From positions 1,054,001 to 1,118,000 of the forward strand of contig NZ_QHKL01000001.1 of the NCBI RefSeq assembly GCF_003947415.1: 64,000 nt of DNA, read 5' to 3'. The notes below the pieces were generated by a model, which made no database searches, was not told the DNA's origin, and saw nothing but the letters and a program-made list of their open reading frames with translations. This document shows positions 47,093-55,226 of the stretch, piece after piece. A program made the translations under genes and the position numbers. Each line of letters starts with the position of its first letter. Positions within the stretch are counted from its first letter, which is position 1. The DNA is from Amycolatopsis sp. WAC 01376. GTDB lineage: Bacteria > Actinomycetota > Actinomycetes > Mycobacteriales > Pseudonocardiaceae.

Positions 47093-48085
47093 TTACCAGG
47101 CGAGTGAGCGGTCGACGGTGTGCAGGACCCGGTCCAGATCGGGGAGGTAGTGCTCCTCGAGTTTGGCCGGCGGGTACGGCGTGTCGAATCCGGTCACCCG
47201 CAGCACGGGGGCTTCCAGCGAGTAGAAGCATTCCTGCTGCACACGCGCGGCGATCTCCGAGGTCAGCGACGACTCCGACGGCGCCTCGCTCAGCGCGATG
47301 AGCCGTCCGGTCTTGCGCACCGACTCGAACACCGGCTCCAGGTCGAGCGGGGACAGCGTCCGCAGGTCGATGACTTCCAGGGACTTGCCCTCGTCCTCGG
47401 CGGCGGCCGCCGCGTCGAGCGCGACCTTCACCGACGGGCCGTACGCGACGACGGTCGCCGTCGTGCCTTCGCGGATGACGCGGGACTTGAACAGCGGGTC
47501 CGGCGTGGCGTCGGTGTCGATCTCGGCCTTCAAAGCACCCGAGTGGTACAGCTTCTTCGGTTCGAAGAACAGGATCGGGTCGTCGGACTTGATCGCCTGC
47601 TGGATGCCCCAGTAGGCGTCGACGGCGTTCGAAACCGACACGACCTTGAGCCCGGGGATGTGCGCGAACAGCGATTCCGGCGACTCCGAGTGGTGCTCGA
47701 CCGCGCCGATGCCGCCGCCGAACGGCACCCGGATCACGATGGGCATCTTGATCTTGCCCTGTGTCCGGTAGTGCAGCTTCGCGACCTGGCTGGAGATCTG
47801 GTCGAAGCCCGGGAAGATGAAGCCTTCGAACTGGATCTCGCACACCGGGCGGAAACCGCGGACGGCGAGGCCGACCGCGGTGCCGATAATGCCCGATTCG
47901 GCCAGCGGCGTGTCCAGGACGCGCTGCTCGCCGAAGTCCTTCTGCAGGCCGTCGGTGATGCGGAAGACGCCGCCGAGCTTGCCGACGTCTTCACCCATGA
48001 CCAGGACCTTGGGGTCCTCTTCCATGGCACGCCGGAGGCCGAGGTTGATCGCCTTGCCGATGGTGAGTTTCTGGAGGTCGGCCAT
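47093..48085 (-). CDS. bkdB: Branched-chain 2-oxoacid dehydrogenase E1 beta
   Basis: 330 aa from ATG 48085 (MADLQKLTIGKAINLGLRRA), one base after the E1alpha stop; GTG 48097 is an alternative. Transketolase-type fold with VMGEDVGKLGGVFRITDGLQ, DTPLAESGIIGTAVGLAVRG and the C-terminal domain RVTGFDTPYPPAKLEEHYLP. Forms the alpha2beta2 thiamine-diphosphate decarboxylase with the upstream gene product. Confidence 0.95.
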   Translation of the reverse strand: MADLQKLTIGKAINLGLRRAMEEDPKVLVMGEDVGKLGGVFRITDGLQKDFGEQRVLDTPLAESGIIGTAVGLAVRGFRPVCEIQFEGFIFPGFDQISSQVAKLHYRTQGKIKMPIVIRVPFGGGIGAVEHHSESPESLFAHIPGLKVVSVSNAVDAYWGIQQAIKSDDPILFFEPKKLYHSGALKAEIDTDATPDPLFKSRVIREGTTATVVAYGPSVKVALDAAAAAEDEGKSLEVIDLRTLSPLDLEPVFESVRKTGRLIALSEAPSESSLTSEIAARVQQECFYSLEAPVLRVTGFDTPYPPAKLEEHYLPDLDRVLHTVDRSLAW

Positions 48086-48086
48086 T

Positions 48087-49292
48087 TCAGTGCTCACCCG
48101 CCCCGACGAAACCGTCCATGTAGGACAGGAACTCTTCGCGCTGCGCGTCCAGCAGCGGCGTGGATTCCGCGTACACGTTGGAGAAGATCCGCTCGGGTGG
48201 CGGTTCGGGCATGTTGAAGCAGTACTCGCGCAGCTCGGCCGCGAACGCGTCCGAATCGGCCTGCACCTGGTCGAAGAACGCCTGGTCGGCGCCGCCGCCG
48301 CGGGCGAGATACGCCCGGACGCGCTCGATCGGGTCCTTCAGTTTCCACTCCTCCAGCTCGTCGGAGAGCCGGTAACGGGTGGGGTCGTCGGTGGTGGTGT
48401 GCGCGTCCATCCGGTAGGTGAACGCCTCGATCAGCACCGGGCCGTTGCCGTGGCGGCATTCGTCGAGCGCCCAGCGGGAGACCGCGAGGCAGGCGAGGAC
48501 GTCGTTGCCGTCCACGCGGATGCCGGGGAAGCCGTAACCGCGGGCGCGCTGGTACAGCGGCAGCCGCGACTGGCGTTCGGTGGGCTCCGAGATCGCCCAC
48601 TGGTTGTTCTGGCAGAAGAACACGAGCGGCGCGTCGTAGACGGCGGCCCAGACGAAGCCTTCGTGCACGTCGCCCTGCGAAGTCGCTCCGTCACCGAAGT
48701 AACAGATGGTCGCTTCGCCGTCGTCGTCGCCGACCTTGCCTTCGAACTTCTGGCCCATCGCATAACCGGCGGCGTTGAGCACCTGGTTGCCGATCACGAT
48801 GGTGTACGGGTGGAAGCCGTGTTCCTTGTAGTCCCAGCCGCTGTGGTCGGTGCAGCGGAAGATGCCGAGCACCTCTTTGAGGTCGACGCCGCGGGCGTAC
48901 GCGACACCGTGTTCGCGGTAGCTGGGGAAGGCCATGTCCCGCTTCTGCAGCGCGCGGCCGGAGCCGATCTGCGCGGCCTCCTGGCCGAGCAGCGGGACCC
49001 AGATGCCGAGCTGGCCCTGGCGCTGCATCGCGTTGGCCTCGCGGTCCGCGCGGCGGACCAGGACCATGTCGCGGTAGAGGCCCTTGAGGGCTTCGATGTC
49101 GATGTCGTCGACGTAGCGGTCGAATTGCGGCGAGGCGACTCGTTCGCCTTCGGGGGTGAGCAGCTGAGTCAGCTCAGCGCCACCTTCGCTCGTTGCTCGC
49201 AAACCGGCGATCACCTGTTCGGGGGAAGGTTGCGCCGCTACGGCGGCGGGACCATCTCCAGGCTCCGGGTGCGTCCAGTGTTCGGACGGCAT
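48087..49292 (-). CDS. bkdA: Branched-chain 2-oxoacid dehydrogenase E1 alpha
   Basis: 401 aa from ATG 49292, with AAGGAG 10 nt upstream; a longer frame to 49631 is non-coding. Thiamine-diphosphate motif GDGATSQGDVHEGFVWAAVYDAPLVFFCQNN near residues 210-240 and the phosphorylation-loop-like YRMDAHTTTDDPTRYR. It decarboxylates the keto acids of Leu, Ile and Val and hands the acyl group to E2. In this organism group the product acyl-CoAs also prime branched fatty acids. Confidence 0.94.
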   Translation of the reverse strand: MPSEHWTHPEPGDGPAAVAAQPSPEQVIAGLRATSEGGAELTQLLTPEGERVASPQFDRYVDDIDIEALKGLYRDMVLVRRADREANAMQRQGQLGIWVPLLGQEAAQIGSGRALQKRDMAFPSYREHGVAYARGVDLKEVLGIFRCTDHSGWDYKEHGFHPYTIVIGNQVLNAAGYAMGQKFEGKVGDDDGEATICYFGDGATSQGDVHEGFVWAAVYDAPLVFFCQNNQWAISEPTERQSRLPLYQRARGYGFPGIRVDGNDVLACLAVSRWALDECRHGNGPVLIEAFTYRMDAHTTTDDPTRYRLSDELEEWKLKDPIERVRAYLARGGGADQAFFDQVQADSDAFAAELREYCFNMPEPPPERIFSNVYAESTPLLDAQREEFLSYMDGFVGAGEH

Positions 49293-49656
49293 GCGCTGCT
49301 CTCCTTGATGTCTGCGCCTCTGGCGGCCACTTGTGGCGGCCACAGTGACTGCGCCGGCGGGGACCAGCGCGTCGGATCTGAAGCGCTGGGTCACCATCGG
49401 CGTTGACGGTTCGTGCGCACATCCTGGCATGCCGGACGCCGTTTTGGTCAGTGGCGGATGCTGATTTGTTGCTGAGAAAGGGTGTCTGATCAGGGAAAAT
49501 GCTAGGAAGCCCGAGTGTGGGGCCGCCGAAAGTAGGGAATTCACCCGCGGGCCGACCAGCGGACGGTTCGTCCGGACGGGTGTCCTGCCCGGCTTGATCG
49601 ATGACGATCCGTGCCCGCCGCTGTGACCCATCCCACCCTCCCGGACCCGTGGCAGG
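49293..49656. other. Divergent promoter region of the bkd operon and the M20 peptidase
   Basis: 364 bp without a gene. It includes a direct repeat TGGCGGCCAC (49332-49341 and 49346-49355) near the bkdA start and an AT-richer stretch around 49440-49530. I could not assign promoters with confidence. No tRNA or large palindrome was seen. Confidence 0.55.
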
Positions 49657-51078
49657 ATGGCGGACGTGGAGCAGAAATCCGTACGCGAAACCGTGGTTTC
49701 GAACTGGACGAACGACGTCCTTCCCAGCCTGTCCGGCCTGGTGGCGATCCCCGCCTTGTCGCCGGCATTCGACTCCGAGTGGGCGAAGACCGGTCATCTG
49801 GCCGCCGCCGTCGAGCACGTCCGGTCCTGGATCGCCGCACGGGAGATCCCCGGCGCGACGCTCGAGGTCGTGGAGCTCGAAGGCCGCAGCCCGCTGCTGG
49901 TCGTCGACATCCCGGCGACGTCCGCGGCGGCCGACAAGGGCACCGTGCTGATGTACGGGCATCTCGACAAGCAGCCCCCGGTGGGCGGCTGGTCCGAGGG
50001 GCTCGACCCGTGGACGCCGGTGATCCGCGACGGGCGGCTGTACGGCCGCGGCGCGGTCGACGACGGCTACTCGGGCTACGCGGCGACGACGGCGATCGAG
50101 GCCGTGCGCGCCGCCGGTGGCGAGCACTCCCGCGCGGTCGTGCTGCTGGAGACCGGTGAGGAATCCGGCAGCCCGGACCTGCCCGCCTACGTCGAGCACC
50201 TGAAGGAGAAGCTCGGCGCCGTCTCGCTGGTCGTCTGCCTCGACGCCGGCGGCACCGACTACAAGCGCCTCTGGCTGACCACCAGCCTGCGCGGCATGCT
50301 GCACGTCAACGTCACCGTGAAGGTGCTCGAGTCCGCGCAGCACTCGGGGATGGCCAGCGGCATCGTCGCGAGCTCGTTCCGTGTCCTGCGTGCCCTGCTC
50401 GACCGGATCGAGAACGTCGAGACCGGCGAGATCAAGCTCGCCGAGCTGAGCGTCGACATCCCGGAGAACCGCGTCGAGGAAGCCCGCGGTGTCGCCGAGA
50501 TCGCGCCCGGCGCGGCGAAGACGCTCTTCCCGGTGGTCGGCCGGACGGTGTCCGACGACGACCTGGAACTGCTGCTCAACAACTCGTGGCGGCCGACGCT
50601 TTCGGTGATCGGCGCGGAGGGCTTCCCGCTCCCGGCCGAGGCGGGCAACGTGCTGCGCGGCAGCACCACGCTCACCCTGAGCCTCCGCCTGCCGCCGACC
50701 GCCGACGCGCAGGCCGCGATGGAGGCTGTCCGCCGCGTCCTCACCACCGACGTGCCGTACGACGCTTCGGTGGAGCTCGGCGACTTCCAGGCCGAGAACG
50801 GCTGGAACGCACCGGCCACCGCGCCGTGGCTCGACGACGTCCTGCACCACGTGAGCGGCGAGGTCTTCGGCGCGCCGCACAAGAGCTACGGCATGGGCGG
50901 GTCGATCCCGTTCATGGGGCTGCTCGGCGAGAAGTACCCGGAGGCGCAGTTCGTGGTCACCGGCGCCTGCGGGCCGGACTCGAACATCCACGTGCCGGAC
51001 GAGTGGCTGAACATCGACTTCGCGCAGCGGGTCACCGAAGCGGTCGCGCACATCCTGGACGCGCACGCACGGAGCTGA
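49657..51078 (+). CDS. M20-family metallopeptidase (dipeptidase)
   Basis: 473 aa. Co-catalytic zinc sites: LMYGHLDKQPPVGGW with metal His and the catalytic Asp two residues on, GAVDDGYSGYAA with bridging Asp, ETGEESGSPDLPAYVE with catalytic Glu-Glu, CLDAGG with Asp, and a late His in the GMGGSIPFMGLL-containing domain. The lid/dimerisation domain lies at about residues 200-370. It hydrolyses dipeptides or N-acyl amino acids. Monocistronic; a family E palindrome follows 19 bp after the stop. Confidence 0.92.
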   Translation: MADVEQKSVRETVVSNWTNDVLPSLSGLVAIPALSPAFDSEWAKTGHLAAAVEHVRSWIAAREIPGATLEVVELEGRSPLLVVDIPATSAAADKGTVLMYGHLDKQPPVGGWSEGLDPWTPVIRDGRLYGRGAVDDGYSGYAATTAIEAVRAAGGEHSRAVVLLETGEESGSPDLPAYVEHLKEKLGAVSLVVCLDAGGTDYKRLWLTTSLRGMLHVNVTVKVLESAQHSGMASGIVASSFRVLRALLDRIENVETGEIKLAELSVDIPENRVEEARGVAEIAPGAAKTLFPVVGRTVSDDDLELLLNNSWRPTLSVIGAEGFPLPAEAGNVLRGSTTLTLSLRLPPTADAQAAMEAVRRVLTTDVPYDASVELGDFQAENGWNAPATAPWLDDVLHHVSGEVFGAPHKSYGMGGSIPFMGLLGEKYPEAQFVVTGACGPDSNIHVPDEWLNIDFAQRVTEAVAHILDAHARS

Positions 51079-51097
51079 TCTCCCCGCTCACGCTGCA

Positions 51098-51144
51098 ATG
51101 AACGGTCCGTTACTTGCAAAATTTGCAAGTAACGGTCCGTTCAT
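51098..51144. repeat. Palindromic repeat, family E copy 1
   Basis: Perfect 23-bp arms around a single A: ATGAACGGTCCGTTACTTGC plus AAA at 51098-51120, its complement at 51122-51144. It lies between two plus-strand genes, and ends only 9 bp before the ribosome-binding site of the next gene. Confidence 0.95.
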
Positions 51145-51162
51145 GGCGTGTACGGGAGGATC

Positions 51163-52020
51163 ATGTTCGAGGGTTTCGAGCTCGAAAACGTCGATGTCGG
51201 CGAAGTGACCCTGAGGGTCCGCTACGGCGGATCGGGACCGCCTCTCGTGCTCCTGCACGGACATCCCCGCACCCACACCACCTGGTACGACGTCGCACCC
51301 CGGCTCGCCGACGCGTTCACCGTCGTCTGCCCTGATCTCCCCGGCTACGGCCAGTCCTCGAAACCCGAGACCACCGAAGACCACTCCGCGCATTCGAAGC
51401 GCGCCATGGCGAACGCCATCGTCGCGCTCATGAGCCATCTCGGGCACGAACGGTTCGCCGTCGCCGGTCATGATCGCGGCAGTTACGTCGCGCACCGGCT
51501 GGCGATGGACCACCCCGAAAACGTCACGAAGCTGGTCATTCTCGACGGCGTCCCGATCGGCGAAGCGCTCGCCCGCGCCGACGCGGACTTCGCGCGGAAA
51601 TGGTGGCACTGGTTCTTCTTCGGCCAGCTCGCGAAACCCGCGGAGCGTGTGATCAACGCCGACCCGGACGCCTGGTACGGCGGCGATCCCGAGGCGATGG
51701 GCGCCGAGAACCACGCCGACTTCCTGCGCGCGATCCACGATCCCGAGACCGTCCACGCCATGCTCGAGGACTACCGCGCCGGCCTCGGGCCCGACCGCGA
51801 AGCCGACGACGCCGACAAGGCGGCCGGGCGGAAACTCAGCTGTCCCTTGCTCATGCTGTGGTCCAGCCGCGACGACATGGCCGACCTGTACGGCGACCCG
51901 ATCGCGGTGTGGCGCGAATGGGCGGAGGACGTCCGCGGCTTCGCCATCGAGTCCGGGCACCACGTGGCCGAGGAGAACCCGGCCGACCTCGCGGCGGCGC
52001 TGCGGGAGTTCCTCGGCTGA
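51163..52020 (+). CDS. Alpha/beta hydrolase of the fluoroacetate-dehalogenase type
   Basis: 285 aa from ATG 51163, with GGGAGGA 3 nt upstream; the longer frame to 51148 overlaps the palindrome end. Features: HGHPRTHTTWYDVAP oxyanion region, nucleophile elbow GHDRGSYVAHR with Asp in place of Ser and two Arg that hold the carboxylate, WWHWFFFG with the His-Trp pair of the halide pocket, and the terminal GHHVAEENP with catalytic His. Known relatives hydrolyse fluoroacetate or chloroacetate, but epoxide hydrolases share part of the pattern. Confidence 0.85.
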   Translation: MFEGFELENVDVGEVTLRVRYGGSGPPLVLLHGHPRTHTTWYDVAPRLADAFTVVCPDLPGYGQSSKPETTEDHSAHSKRAMANAIVALMSHLGHERFAVAGHDRGSYVAHRLAMDHPENVTKLVILDGVPIGEALARADADFARKWWHWFFFGQLAKPAERVINADPDAWYGGDPEAMGAENHADFLRAIHDPETVHAMLEDYRAGLGPDREADDADKAAGRKLSCPLLMLWSSRDDMADLYGDPIAVWREWAEDVRGFAIESGHHVAEENPADLAAALREFLG

Positions 52021-52023
52021 GGT

Positions 52024-52071
52024 GGTCGTGAGTGGTAAGTGTCGTTAGAACGACACTTACCACTCACGACC
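52024..52071. repeat. Palindromic repeat, family A copy 3
   Basis: Perfect 22-bp arms (GGTCGTGAGTGGTAAGTGTC plus GT) around TAGA; central GTTAGAAC as in copies 1 and 2. It begins 3 bp after the hydrolase stop in a convergent gap. Confidence 0.95.
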
Positions 52072-52128
52072 AACCCGACCCACGCCTCACCGCCGCCCTG
52101 CCTCACCGCCTCACCGCCGCCCTGGCCC

Positions 52129-53127
52129 CTAAGCGAACTTGTTCAGCGCGGCGGCGAGCTCCGTCAGCTGCGGCGTGAAGCGCTGGTACGAGAACGGTGT
52201 CTCGTTGTTCCAGGGGATCAGCTTCCCCGCCTTGACCGCGGGCAGCCGGCCCCAGGTCGGCACACCGCCGAGCCCGTCCGGGCCGAGGGAGAGCGAACCG
52301 CCGCGGTTGTCGTACATGATCACGTCGGCCGTGTACTTGCCGATGTTCTCCCAGCTGATCTGCTGGTAGTAGCCGCCCTGGCTCTGGTCCGGCGCCTCGG
52401 GGAGGACGAAGTTCATGCCCTTGTTCTGGTAGTGCCTCGACGTCGCGAACGACGGCGGGTTCGCGATGTAGACGGTGTCCTTCTGCGCGGAGATCAGGAG
52501 GATCTTCAGCCCGGTGGCCTTCTTGATCGCGTCGCCCAGTGCGGCGTCGGCCTTCTCGTACTCGGCCTTCGCGGCCTGGATCGCCGGAGTGTCCGTGTCG
52601 GCCCCAAGTGCCTTCGCCAGCGCGATGAACTTCGCGATCCCCTCCGGCATCGCGAGCCCCTGCAGCCGGACGCCGACGCTCGGCGCGGCCTTGTCGATCT
52701 TCTCCGTCTGTGTGTCCGGGATGTACCACATCTGGTCCTTCAGGTACATCACGCTGACCAGCAGCTGGGGGTTGAGCGAGACGAACTTGTCGAAGTTGAA
52801 CTCGTTGTAGACGTTCCCCAGCGAGGTCACCGCGTTCAGGTCGACGCCGCCCGCCTGCGGGTCCGGCTTGCCGTCGGCGAACTTCGACGGGCCGAAGATC
52901 CCGACCGACTTCACGCCGAGGTCCCACAGCGCGGCCGCGGCGGTCACCTGCGCGACGATCCGGGTCGGCCGCTCGCCTTCGAGTTTGCGGCCACGGTCGT
53001 CAGTGAACGACCAGGTCGCGCCCGCCCCCGGGGCGGGTGCCTCTTCCTGATAGCCGCAGGCGGTCAGGAGGCCGGTGGCGCCGAGCGCCGCGGTGCCGGC
53101 GAGGAAGCCGCGTCGAGAGAGGTGCAT
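52129..53127 (-). CDS. Iron-siderophore ABC transporter substrate-binding lipoprotein
   Basis: 332 aa. The N-terminus MHLSRRGFLAGTAALGATGL has a twin-arginine motif (SRRGFL) and a lipobox (LLTAC, Cys near residue 24), so it is probably a Tat-exported lipoprotein. The rest is a periplasmic-binding-protein type II/III fold (PTRIVAQVTAAAALWDLGVK, FDKFVSLNPQLLVSVMY). It binds ferric siderophore at the cell surface. Divergent from the two FecCD permeases; an iron box lies in the 57-bp gap, so all are likely iron-repressed. Confidence 0.93.
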   Translation of the reverse strand: MHLSRRGFLAGTAALGATGLLTACGYQEEAPAPGAGATWSFTDDRGRKLEGERPTRIVAQVTAAAALWDLGVKSVGIFGPSKFADGKPDPQAGGVDLNAVTSLGNVYNEFNFDKFVSLNPQLLVSVMYLKDQMWYIPDTQTEKIDKAAPSVGVRLQGLAMPEGIAKFIALAKALGADTDTPAIQAAKAEYEKADAALGDAIKKATGLKILLISAQKDTVYIANPPSFATSRHYQNKGMNFVLPEAPDQSQGGYYQQISWENIGKYTADVIMYDNRGGSLSLGPDGLGGVPTWGRLPAVKAGKLIPWNNETPFSYQRFTPQLTELAAALNKFA

Positions 53128-53163
53128 GGAGATCTTCTTTCACCGAGGGACCGAAGTTCGGCG

Positions 53164-53182
53164 TTAGGCTAGCCTTCCCTTA
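53164..53182. promoter_or_regulatory. Iron box (DmdR1/IdeR type)
   Basis: TTAGGCTAGCCTTCCCTTA matches the 19-bp consensus TTAGGTTAGSCTAACCTAA at about 17 positions when degenerate bases are allowed. It sits in the divergent gap of the siderophore uptake genes. Confidence 0.88.
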
Positions 53183-53184
53183 TC

Positions 53185-54225
53185 GTGAACGCCATGGTCC
53201 AGGTCACGGAGCGCGTCAGAACACCGAGGACCAGTGTTTCCGTGCGAACGCTGGTCCTGACGGGGTCGCTCGTAGCGCTCGCCGCGGTCGTCCTGCTGTC
53301 GATCGGCTTCGGCTCGAACCGCCTTTCCCTCGGCGAAGTGCTGCACGCTCTCTTCGCCTACGACGGCGGCTACAACGACGTCGTCGTCCGCGACGATCGC
53401 CTGCCCCGCACGTTGCTCGGTGTCCTGGTCGGGATGGCGCTCGGGCTGGCGGGCTCGCTCATGCAGGCGATCACCCGCAACCCGGTGGCGGAGCCCGGTC
53501 TGCTCGGCATCAACCACGGCGCCGCCGTCGCGATCGTGCTCGGCTCCGCGGTGTTCTCGGTGACTTCGCCTGGCGAGTACGTCTGGTTCGCCTTCGCCGG
53601 TGCGCTCGCGGGAACCGCGCTGGTCTCGGTGATCGGCGGCACGCGGGGCGCCACGAGTCCGCTGCGGCTGGTGCTGGCCGGGGTCGCGGTGCAGGCGGTG
53701 TTCGTCGGGATCAACCAGGGCATGCAGATGATCAACACGCACAACCTGGAGGCGATGCGGTTCTGGCTGGTCGGCTCGCTGGTCAACCGGAACGCGGACC
53801 AATTGTCCGTGCTGCTGCCGTTCTTCGTCGCGGGGGTGGTGATCGCGATCGTGCTGGCCCGCGCGCTGAACGCGCTGGCGCTCGGGGAGGACACCGCCCG
53901 CGGTCTCGGCGCGAATCCGGCGCTCGTCCGCGTCGCCGGGATGGTCGCCGTCGGGTTGCTGTCGGCGGCGGCGACCGCGGTCTGCGGGCCGATCGCCTTC
54001 GTCGGCCTGATGATCCCGCACGTCGTCCGGTCGCTGGTCGGCCAGGACGAGCGCTGGGTGATGCTGCTTTCGGCGCTTCTCGGGCCGGTGCTGCTGCTCG
54101 GCTGCGACGTCCTCGGCCGCCTGCTCGGCGCGCCGGGTGAGATCCAGGTCGGCGTGATGACCGACGTGGTCGGCGGGATCGCGTTCGTGATCGTGGCCAG
54201 GCGACTGAAGGCGGTGCGCCGATGA
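53185..54225 (+). CDS. FecCD-type iron-siderophore permease 1
   Basis: 346 aa (GTG 53185; MVQVTERV at 53194 is an alternative). About ten helices with the BtuC/FecCD pattern: RLPRTLLGVLVGMALGLAGS, MQAITRNPVAEPGLLGINHG and the coupling-helix region CGPIAFVGLMIPHVVRSLVG. It overlaps permease 2 by 4 bp (54222-54225). The two form a heterodimeric channel. Confidence 0.95.
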   Translation: MNAMVQVTERVRTPRTSVSVRTLVLTGSLVALAAVVLLSIGFGSNRLSLGEVLHALFAYDGGYNDVVVRDDRLPRTLLGVLVGMALGLAGSLMQAITRNPVAEPGLLGINHGAAVAIVLGSAVFSVTSPGEYVWFAFAGALAGTALVSVIGGTRGATSPLRLVLAGVAVQAVFVGINQGMQMINTHNLEAMRFWLVGSLVNRNADQLSVLLPFFVAGVVIAIVLARALNALALGEDTARGLGANPALVRVAGMVAVGLLSAAATAVCGPIAFVGLMIPHVVRSLVGQDERWVMLLSALLGPVLLLGCDVLGRLLGAPGEIQVGVMTDVVGGIAFVIVARRLKAVRR

Positions 54226-55226
54226 CCGCCCCCGTCCGCCGTGAGTCCAGTTTGGACAGACGATCGCTGGTCGTCATCACCGCGCTGGCACTGGTGGTCC
54301 TGGCGCTCGTCGTGCTCTCGGTCGGCACGGGCGACTACGAGATGAGCCCCCGCGGGGTGCTCGCGACCCTGGCAGGCCAAGGAACGAAGGCGCAGTACCT
54401 GGTCGTCATGGGACGGCTTCCGCGGGTGCTGGTCGCGATCCTCGCCGGCGCCGCGCTCGCGCTGGCCGGGGCGATCTTCCAGACGATCACCCGAAATCCG
54501 CTGGGCAGCCCGGACATCATCGGCTTCACCACGGGTTCCGCGACCGGCGGCATCGTGACGTTCCTGGTCTTCGGCGGCAGCCCCGCGGTCGTCTCGTTCG
54601 GCGCGCTGGCGGGCGGGTTGCTGACCGCGCTGGTCGTCATGGCGCTGTGCGCGCCGCACGGCCTGCTGAGTTCGCGGCTGGTGCTGCTCGGGATCGCGGT
54701 CAGCGCGGTGCTGGTCGGCGTGAACTCGTACCTGCTGGTGAAGGCGAACCTCGAAGCCGCCGCGCAGGCCGTCGGCTGGCTGGTCGGCGACCTGTCCGGC
54801 CGCGACTGGAGCTATTTCGTGCCGCTGGCGGTCGCGATGGCGGTGTTCGCCCCGGTCGTCTTCGCCAACGGCCGCGCGCTGCGCATGCTGGAGATGGGCG
54901 ACGACACCGCCACCGGCATCGGCGTCGACGTCCACCGCGTGCGGCTGACGCTGGTGCTCGTCGCCGTCGCGCTGGTCGCCGCCGCCACCGCGGCGACCGG
55001 CCCGCTCCCGTTCATCGCCCTCGCCGCACCACAGCTGGCGCGCCGGATGACGCGGCTGCCGGGGCCCAATCTGGTGGCGTCGGTGTTCGTCGGGGCGACC
55101 CTGGTCGTCGCGGCGGACTTCCTCGGTCAGCGCCTCTTGGCGTCTTCGCTGCTGCCCGCGGGCGTCGTCGCGGCGGCCCTCGGTGGCGCCTACCTGCTCT
55201 GGTTGCTGCTGCGGCGCAGAGCTTAG
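54222..55226 (+). CDS. FecCD-type iron-siderophore permease 2
   Basis: 334 aa, about nine to ten helices. RLPRVLVAILAGAALALAGA, FQTITRNPLGSPDIIGFTTG and TGPLPFIALAAPQLARRMTR are the FecCD landmarks. The stop TAG at 55224-55226 is formed by the left inverted repeat of the MITE-like element. An ATPase gene for this transporter is absent from the window; it must be supplied from elsewhere. Confidence 0.95.
   Translation: MTAPVRRESSLDRRSLVVITALALVVLALVVLSVGTGDYEMSPRGVLATLAGQGTKAQYLVVMGRLPRVLVAILAGAALALAGAIFQTITRNPLGSPDIIGFTTGSATGGIVTFLVFGGSPAVVSFGALAGGLLTALVVMALCAPHGLLSSRLVLLGIAVSAVLVGVNSYLLVKANLEAAAQAVGWLVGDLSGRDWSYFVPLAVAMAVFAPVVFANGRALRMLEMGDDTATGIGVDVHRVRLTLVLVAVALVAAATAATGPLPFIALAAPQLARRMTRLPGPNLVASVFVGATLVVAADFLGQRLLASSLLPAGVVAAALGGAYLLWLLLRRRA

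Noticed and set aside
43477..47301. Very long plus-strand open frame (over 1200 codons) opposite the exporter, TetR and E2 genes
   Set aside because: It is antisense to three well-supported genes, has no domain and is composed of Arg/Asp/Gly/His-rich sequence typical of shadow frames in high-GC DNA. It also runs through palindrome family B.
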